From Poindextera sp041691315 (GTDB taxonomy: Bacteria > Pseudomonadota > Alphaproteobacteria > Caulobacterales > Caulobacteraceae), in NCBI GenBank assembly GCA_041691315.1, contig JBEPUW010000013.1:1-64000 (forward strand): a stretch of DNA of 64,000 bases, read 5' to 3'. Both the position numbers and the translations under genes were made by a program. Below are positions 58,952 to 64,000 of the stretch, in pieces. The notes under the pieces are model-generated. The model was not told the DNA's origin. It made no database searches and was given only the letters and a program-made list of their open reading frames with translations. Numbering within the stretch: the first letter of the stretch is position 1; every line of letters begins with the position of its first letter.

Positions 58952-59509
58952 ATGCCACACCTCCGCCGCATCGAAGGCTACGCCATCGTTTCCGAAGACG
59001 GCATGCTCGCCAACGCCGCCGGGATCATGCCGGATTCGCTCAAGTTCGAGGCCGACAAGCGCTTCTTCGAGCACGGTCTGGACGGCGTCGACGTGGTGAT
59101 CCACGGCCGCCATTCACACGAGCACCAGCCGCATTCGGACCGGCGCAGCCGCCTGGCCGTTACGCGGACGGTCGCAGCGCTGGCCGCTGACCCGGACTAT
59201 CCGAAAGCAATGTACTGGAACCCCGCCGGCGCGACTCTGGAGCAGGCTTTGGCGGCGCTCGGAATCCCTGAGGCCAGCATCGGCGTCGTCGGCGGCACGG
59301 AGGTGTTCGGGATGTTCCTGGACCTCTACGACGTCTTTCACCTGTCGCGAGCGCCAAACGTCAGGCTCCCGGGCGGGCGGCCGGCATTTGCCGATGTGCC
59401 GGCGCTGACGCCGGAAGCCGTGCTCATGCGCCATGGGATGGAGCCTGGCGAGCGCCAGATGCTCGATCAGGCTCTCGGCGTCAGCCTGGTCAGCTGGCGC
59501 CGCCCGTAG
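58952..59509 (+). CDS. Dihydrofolate reductase-like (RibD C-terminal-type) protein
   Basis: A 185-residue DHFR-fold protein with GYAIVSEDGMLAN at the start (the SxDG substrate strand) and the NADPH-binding GVVGGTEVFGMFLDLYDVFHLSR motif. Not a standard FolA: the Met20-type loop and the usual catalytic Asp/Glu context are not recognisable. The open frame continues far upstream; ATG 58952 gives a compact family-sized protein. Its 3' end overlaps the DUF1289 gene on the other strand by 20 bases. Confidence 0.75.
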   Translation: MPHLRRIEGYAIVSEDGMLANAAGIMPDSLKFEADKRFFEHGLDGVDVVIHGRHSHEHQPHSDRRSRLAVTRTVAALAADPDYPKAMYWNPAGATLEQALAALGIPEASIGVVGGTEVFGMFLDLYDVFHLSRAPNVRLPGGRPAFADVPALTPEAVLMRHGMEPGERQMLDQALGVSLVSWRRP

Positions 59510-59729
59510 CAGGCGGGTTTTCCGTTCGGGCGCGGGTTTCGGCGCGGATCCGCTCGCCGCGGGCCGGCAGCGCCTGCATAATCTCGTCGCGCTCGGCGTC
59601 GGTCATGCGGCTCCAGCGGGCGATCTCGGGCAGGGTGCGATAGCAGCCGACGCAATGGCGGCTGCGGCCGTCGACCATGCAGACCCGCAGGCAAGGGCTG
59701 GCGATGGGGGCTGGCGAGGTCGATACCAT
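59490..59729 (-). CDS. DUF1289 domain protein (Fe-S/metal cysteine motif)
   Basis: A 79-residue protein with the whole DUF1289 domain: SPCLRVCMVDGRSRHCVGCYRT gives four cysteines in CxxxC...CxxC order, followed by EIARWSRMTDAERDEIMQALPAR. Small proteins of this kind are often near FAD or Fe-S genes; function unknown. ATG 59729 with AAGG six bases upstream. Confidence 0.88.
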   Translation of the reverse strand: MVSTSPAPIASPCLRVCMVDGRSRHCVGCYRTLPEIARWSRMTDAERDEIMQALPARGERIRAETRARTENPPATGGAS

Positions 59730-59825
59730 GCACGCCTTGTCGCTCGTTTGCCGCCCGTGCGGCAAGATGGAACGACCTGGCCAAGCGAGCTTTACAGTGT
59801 GCCCCGGGTGGACGACGAAACGCAG

Positions 59826-61289
59826 ATGACGACGGCGATCCTGCAACCGGGGACGACCTGCTGGCGGATCGAGCGCGCGCATCGAGCTGCGTTCCTGGTC
59901 GACGGCCAGGACTATTTCGGCGCGGTTCGTCTGGCGTTGGCCAACGCGCGGCGCTCGGTGCTGCTGTTGGGCTGGAGCTTCGATCCGCGCACGCGATTGC
60001 AGCCGGACGGCATCGAGCGTGGCGATGAGGCGGACGGGATCGGCCAGGTGCTGCTGGAGTTGGCGCGCCTGCGGCCCGGCATCGACATCCGCGTGCTGAT
60101 CTGGAAGTCGGCCCTGCCGATCGCCGCTTCGCAGGAGTTCTTTCCGCACCGGGCGCGGGCCTGGTTCACCGACACGCCGGTACATTTCCGGCTGGATGAC
60201 GCCACGCCGCTGGCCGGCTGCCATCACCAGAAGGTGGTGGTGATCGACGACGCCGTCGCCTTTTGCGGCGGCGCCGATTTCGGCGTCGACCGCTGGGACA
60301 GCCCGGCTCACCTGGACGCCGATGCGCGCCGGTTCGATCCCACCTACAGCGCCCACCCGCCCAGGCATGAGGTTGGGATGATGGTCGATGGCGCGGCCGC
60401 CCGCGCGCTCGGCGACCTGGCCCGCGAGCGCTGGCGTCACGCGACCGAAGAGGTGCTGACGCCGCCGCCGGCGCCCGACGCCGACCCCTGGCCCGAGGCG
60501 ATCGCGCCGGACATCAGCGATATCGACGTCGCCATCGCGCGCACGGAGCCGATCTGGGCCGGGCGGCCGCTGGTCGACGAGTGGCGGCGGCTGACCCTGG
60601 CCTCGATCGCCGCGGCGCGGCGGACCATCTATCTGGAGAACCAGTATTTCACCTCGCCGGTGATCGCCGAGGCCATCGCCCGGCGGCTGGCCGAGCCGGA
60701 GGGGCCGGAGGTCGTCTTCATCTCCGCCGAACGCAGCCCCAGCTGGTTCGACCAGTTGACCATGGACCGCACGCGCAGCCTTGTATTGCGCCGGCTGAGC
60801 CGGGCCGACGTCTTCGGGCGCTTCCGGGCCTATCATGCCGACACCAGCAGCGGCGGGCCGATCATCATCCACGCCAAGCTGGCCATCACAGACGACAGTC
60901 TGGCGCGGATCGGTTCGGCCAACCTCAACAACCGCTCGAGCGAACTCGACACCGAGTGCGAACTGGCCATCGAGGCGTCGGATGACGCCACGGCGGCGGC
61001 CATCGCGCGCCTGCGCAACCGGCTGGTCGGCCACTATCTCGGCCGTACGGCGGGCGATGTCGCCACCGCGATCGAGCGGCATGGCGGCCTGATCGGGGCG
61101 ATCGATGCGCTGAACCGGCATGGCCGGCTGAAGCCGATCACACCTTTGAAGATGGGCGCCTTCACCAGCCTGATCGCCGCCTATCACCTCGGCGATCCGA
61201 TCGGCGCCTATGACGCGTGGCGGCCGCTGCGGCGCAAGCGGACCCTGGCGCTGGAGGTGCAGGCCGTGGCGCGGGGCGACGCGTTCTAA
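59826..61289 (+). CDS. Phospholipase D/cardiolipin synthase-like protein
   Basis: A 487-residue PLD-superfamily protein with two HKD motifs: HHQKVVVIDDAVAFCGG (first half) and IHAKLAITDDSLARIGSANLNNRS (second half). No membrane helices, unlike classical cardiolipin synthases, so a soluble phosphodiesterase or transphosphatidylase is possible. ATG 59826 chosen; upstream frame is open but overlaps two genes. Its stop overlaps the EEP hydrolase stop tail to tail by four bases. Confidence 0.85.
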   Translation: MTTAILQPGTTCWRIERAHRAAFLVDGQDYFGAVRLALANARRSVLLLGWSFDPRTRLQPDGIERGDEADGIGQVLLELARLRPGIDIRVLIWKSALPIAASQEFFPHRARAWFTDTPVHFRLDDATPLAGCHHQKVVVIDDAVAFCGGADFGVDRWDSPAHLDADARRFDPTYSAHPPRHEVGMMVDGAAARALGDLARERWRHATEEVLTPPPAPDADPWPEAIAPDISDIDVAIARTEPIWAGRPLVDEWRRLTLASIAAARRTIYLENQYFTSPVIAEAIARRLAEPEGPEVVFISAERSPSWFDQLTMDRTRSLVLRRLSRADVFGRFRAYHADTSSGGPIIIHAKLAITDDSLARIGSANLNNRSSELDTECELAIEASDDATAAAIARLRNRLVGHYLGRTAGDVATAIERHGGLIGAIDALNRHGRLKPITPLKMGAFTSLIAAYHLGDPIGAYDAWRPLRRKRTLALEVQAVARGDAF

Positions 61290-62020
61290 GGGATTAGCTC
61301 GAAGTCCATGACCAGCGGCAGGTGATCCGAGGCGATGCGGGTCAGCGGCACATAGGGCGCGGCGATGGCGGTCACGCGCACGTCCGGCGTCACGAACACA
61401 TGGTCGATGCGCAGGATCGGAAAGGCGGATGGAAAGGTCGAGGTGCCGGCGTTGTTACGGACCAGCCTGCGCGCGTCGGTCAGCCTGGCCGCCAGGGTGC
61501 GATAGACGATCGAGGCGCGGGTAGCGTTGAAGTCGCCCAGCAGGATCGCCGGGTTGCGGCAGTCCTCGCAGGCCAGCCACTCCGGTCCGGCCAGGGTCGC
61601 GGCCTGGCGGCGCTGCTCGCGCGGCACCAGGCCCAGATGGGCGGTGACGATCTGCACCTCGACGCCGTTGATATCGACCGCGACCCAGAGCGCGCCGCGC
61701 GGTTCGACCTGCACCCGGGTTTTCAGGCCGGGCAAGGGGCCTGCCTTGACCAGCCGTTCCGGATAGGAGGTCAGGATGGCGTCGCCATACCGCTCTTCCT
61801 CGACCTGGAGCGCGGCGTGGAAATGGCAGGCCATGTCAAGGCCGCGAGCGATTTCGTGCGCCTGGTCCACTCCGCCGCTGCGGGCGCGGCCGACGTCGAG
61901 TTCCTGCAAGGCGACGATGTCCGGCTCGAAGGCGGCGATCACGCCGACGATGCGCCCGACGTCAAGCTGGCGGTCCGTGCCGATGCAGCCGTGGACGTTG
62001 TAGGTCAATATGCGGGGCAT
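61286..62020 (-). CDS. Endonuclease/exonuclease/phosphatase (EEP) family hydrolase
   Basis: A 244-residue EEP protein: ILTYNVHGCIG, the metal Glu in IVALQELDVG, HLGL catalytic His, GDFNAT with Asp/Asn, and final IASDHLPLVMDF. The family includes nucleases and phosphodiesterases such as sphingomyelinase-like enzymes. EEP genes often neighbour PLD-type genes, as here, hinting at phospholipid head-group turnover. Confidence 0.88.
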   Translation of the reverse strand: MPRILTYNVHGCIGTDRQLDVGRIVGVIAAFEPDIVALQELDVGRARSGGVDQAHEIARGLDMACHFHAALQVEEERYGDAILTSYPERLVKAGPLPGLKTRVQVEPRGALWVAVDINGVEVQIVTAHLGLVPREQRRQAATLAGPEWLACEDCRNPAILLGDFNATRASIVYRTLAARLTDARRLVRNNAGTSTFPSAFPILRIDHVFVTPDVRVTAIAAPYVPLTRIASDHLPLVMDFELIP

Positions 62021-62103
62021 GACCGGCCTGAACTTGACGCAAACGTCATGATTGCACGCTCGCCCCTGGGCCTTATCATTGCAAACCGGCCTGGAGACGA
62101 CCC

Positions 62104-63300
62104 ATGAACCTCGATTTTTCGCCCGAAGACCTCGCGTTTCGCGACGAGGTCCGCGCCTTCATTGACGAAAACTATCCTGCTCACCTGAAGGGAAAGCGCG
62201 TCAACGAGGACTCGTTCCAAAAGGAAGACTACACCGCCTGGCATCGGATCCTGGCGGAAAAGGGCTGGATCGCGCCGAGCTGGCCGAAGGAATTCGGCGG
62301 CACAGGCTGGACGCCGACCCAGAAGTACATCTGGTCGGAGGAGCAGGCGAGGGCCGACACCCTGGCCATCCTGCCGTTTGGGATCAGCATGGTCGCGCCG
62401 GTGATCTACACTTTCGGCACGCCGGAGCAGAAGGCGCGGTTCCTGCCGCCGACCTACAATGGCGATATCTGGTGGTGCCAGGGCTATTCCGAGCCGGGCG
62501 CCGGCTCCGACCTGGCCTCGCTGCGCACCCGGGCGGTGCGCGAGGGCGACCACTATATCGTCAACGGCCAGAAGACCTGGACCACCTATGCGCAGAACGC
62601 CGACTGGGGCTTTTTCCTGGTCCGCACCGACCCGGACGTGAAGCCGCAGGCCGGCATCAGCTTTCTGCTCATCGACATGAAGTCGCCCGGCGTGACCGTG
62701 CGCCCGATCATCACGCTGGGCGGCGAGCATGAGGTGAACGACGTCTTCCTGGACAATGTGAAGGTGCCGGTCGACCAGCGCATCTTCGAGGAAAACCAGG
62801 GCTGGACGGCGGCCAAGTTCCTGCTCGCCAACGAGCGCTCCGGCATCGCCGCAGTGGCCCGCTCTCGGCGCGGCATCGAGCAGGTGCGCGACATCGCCTC
62901 GACCGAGCTTGGCGACGACTCCGCGCCGCTGCTGAAGGACCCGCTGTTCAAGCGCAAGGTGGCCGAACTTGAGATCGACCTGATGGCGCTGGAATACACC
63001 GAGCTGCGCACGCTCGCGGCCGAAAGCGCCGGCAAGGGGCCGGGACCGGAGTCTTCGCTACTGAAGATCAAGGGCACCGAGATCCAGCAACGCGTGAACG
63101 AACTGGCGCTCGAAGCGGCAGGCCACTACGGCGCGCCGTATTTCCGCGGCTTTCCGGAAGGCGACAACCGCTATCCCATCGGCCCCGATTACGCCCACGA
63201 CACCGCGCCGACCTATTTCAACGGCCGCAAAACCTCGATCTACGGCGGCTCCAACGAAATCCAGCGCAACATCATCGCCAAGATGGTGCTGGGCCTATAG
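62104..63300 (+). CDS. Acyl-CoA dehydrogenase
   Basis: A 398-residue flavoprotein: N-terminal helical domain beginning NLDFSPEDLAFRDEVRAFID, FAD-binding YSEPGAGSDLASLRT and WTTYAQNADWGFFLVRTD, C-terminal domain with the GGSNEIQRNIIAKMVLGL signature. Acts on an acyl-CoA of unknown chain (several related CoA dehydrogenases oxidise cyclic or branched acids). A tyrosine integrase gene follows 154 bases after its stop. Confidence 0.92.
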   Translation: MNLDFSPEDLAFRDEVRAFIDENYPAHLKGKRVNEDSFQKEDYTAWHRILAEKGWIAPSWPKEFGGTGWTPTQKYIWSEEQARADTLAILPFGISMVAPVIYTFGTPEQKARFLPPTYNGDIWWCQGYSEPGAGSDLASLRTRAVREGDHYIVNGQKTWTTYAQNADWGFFLVRTDPDVKPQAGISFLLIDMKSPGVTVRPIITLGGEHEVNDVFLDNVKVPVDQRIFEENQGWTAAKFLLANERSGIAAVARSRRGIEQVRDIASTELGDDSAPLLKDPLFKRKVAELEIDLMALEYTELRTLAAESAGKGPGPESSLLKIKGTEIQQRVNELALEAAGHYGAPYFRGFPEGDNRYPIGPDYAHDTAPTYFNGRKTSIYGGSNEIQRNIIAKMVLGL

Positions 63301-63400
63301 CAGGGCGTTTCAGCCGTTTTCACCTGGGCCGGCTTCTCCTTGTGGATCAAGACTATTGCGGTTCATGGCGTTTCAGGTGACATCAGCGAGTGCCGTCTTT

Positions 63401-63439
63401 TTGTGACCGGGTTGGGACCAAACCCCGGGCAGGTCACAA
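63401..63439. repeat. Inverted TTGTGACC pair before the integrase gene
   Basis: TTGTGACC (63401-63408) and GGTCACAA (63432-63439) are perfect 8-bp reverse complements, 16 bases before the integrase start. The same core appears twice near 2298-2316. Probable recombinase or regulatory binding site. Confidence 0.4.
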
Positions 63440-63454
63440 GCTGGAGACCACCCG

Positions 63455-64000
63455 TTGCCCAAGCTGTCCGCCTTGCGCCTGACCGATGCCTTTTGCCGAG
63501 GGGCGAGACCCCAGGCCGGCAAGTCCTATCCGGACGCGGTTGAGCGCGGCCTCGAGCTGCGCGTGTCGGCTGCGGGGAAAAAGACCTGGACCTATCGATA
63601 TCGGACGCTGGACGGGACACAGCGGCGGTTGCTGCTCGGCTCCTACTCAAGCGATCCCATAGGGACCGTGTCAAACGCCTCGACCGGCAGCGAGAGCCCG
63701 GACTGCCTGGACCTGGAGGCCGCGCGGCGCGCCACCCGGAAGGCGAGGGCGGTCGTGGATGACGGCGGCGACCCTTCGGAGGTCCGCCAGCTGAAGCGGC
63801 AGCAGGCCAGGTCGGAGCCCATCCGCACGATGGATGACCTGGCCCAGTCGTACTTCGTGGCGACTGCCCGCGGCAGCTACCTGCCCCGGGGACGAAAGAA
63901 GCGGGCGTCGAGCCTGAACAACGAGAGAGACGTCTACCGGGTCCACATCAAGCCCAGCTTGGGCAGCGCGCGGCTTGAGATGGTAACCCTTCCCATGGTG
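63455..64000 (+). CDS. Tyrosine-type integrase (DUF4102 N-terminal), truncated by the window edge
   Basis: The first 182 residues of a phage/P4-like integrase. DUF4102 arm-binding domain: LRLTDAFCRGARPQAGKSYPD, LELRVSAAGKKTWTYRYR, LLLGSYSS and LEAARRATRKARAVVDDGGDP. A core-binding segment follows (RASSLNNERDVYRVHIKPSLG). The catalytic domain lies beyond base 64000. Start is TTG with GGAG eight bases upstream. It likely marks the border of an integrated element beginning just after the acyl-CoA dehydrogenase gene; no tRNA target is visible beside it. Confidence 0.85.
   Translation, partial: MPKLSALRLTDAFCRGARPQAGKSYPDAVERGLELRVSAAGKKTWTYRYRTLDGTQRRLLLGSYSSDPIGTVSNASTGSESPDCLDLEAARRATRKARAVVDDGGDPSEVRQLKRQQARSEPIRTMDDLAQSYFVATARGSYLPRGRKKRASSLNNERDVYRVHIKPSLGSARLEMVTLPMV

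Noticed and set aside
63301..63454. Possible tRNA or tmRNA attachment gene beside the integrase
   Set aside because: No cloverleaf, T-loop consensus or CCA end could be read on either strand.

Overview
The window is GC-rich chromosomal DNA of an alphaproteobacterium. This is inferred from gene families and organisation: a full hpn hopanoid locus, an MEP-pathway isoprenoid set, GTP-type PEPCK, DUF1289, DUF899 and GFA proteins. Caulobacterales (Phenylobacterium-like) is a reasonable guess that the sequence alone cannot prove. Nearly every base is coding, with many 1-4 nt stop/start overlaps.

Layout. 1-2.4 kb: a less GC-rich end of what looks like an integrated element (DUF883, YihY and small lmo0937-type membrane proteins), ending at a broken 5' piece of an arsC-like gene. 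2.6-5.6 kb: a GNAT (CelD/BcsL) - JmjC/cupin-like - GT2 operon, probably for an envelope glycan. 5.7-16.6 kb: central metabolism and accessory genes (pckG, a PaaG-like crotonase, a hybrid histidine kinase, folD-pabB, DSBA-like and GFA proteins, a sulfatase). 16.7-53.7 kb: a very large isoprenoid/hopanoid locus. It contains a probable hopanoid C-2 methylase (hpnP), dxr, a FabL-like SDR, mtnP-apt-mtnA-class II aldolase, hpnM, a redox/stress block (rlmJ, DUF899, GSTs with a MarR regulator, a protease-dead HtrA-like protein, a ferritin-like/CDGSH fusion, an SDR), hpnN, an MlaA-like protein, ispA, ispH, hpnH, hpnG, shc, hpnE, hpnD, hpnC, hpnB, hpnA, hpnJ, hpnL, hpnI and dxs. 53.8-63.3 kb: a small Cys-rich exported protein, a Baeyer-Villiger monooxygenase with an esterase, dusA, a retropepsin-like protein, a DHFR-like protein, DUF1289, a PLD-family enzyme with an EEP hydrolase, and an acyl-CoA dehydrogenase. 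63.45 kb to the end: the start of a DUF4102-type tyrosine integrase, running off the window.

How it fits together. Dxs, Dxr, IspH and IspA cover parts of the route from pyruvate and glyceraldehyde-3-phosphate to farnesyl diphosphate. HpnD/C/E turn that into squalene, Shc cyclises it to hopene, and HpnH and HpnG make adenosylhopane and remove its adenine. HpnI/J decorate the side chain, HpnP methylates C-2, and HpnN, HpnM and perhaps the MlaA-like protein move the product to the outer membrane. The embedded mtnP-apt-mtnA-aldolase genes match the known 5'-deoxyadenosine/MTA salvage (DHAP shunt) and may clear by-products of the three radical-SAM hopanoid enzymes. HpnK, normally between HpnI and HpnJ in the pathway, is not in the window.

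Palindromic repeats occur in several gaps. One 138-bp copy lies in frame inside hpnG.
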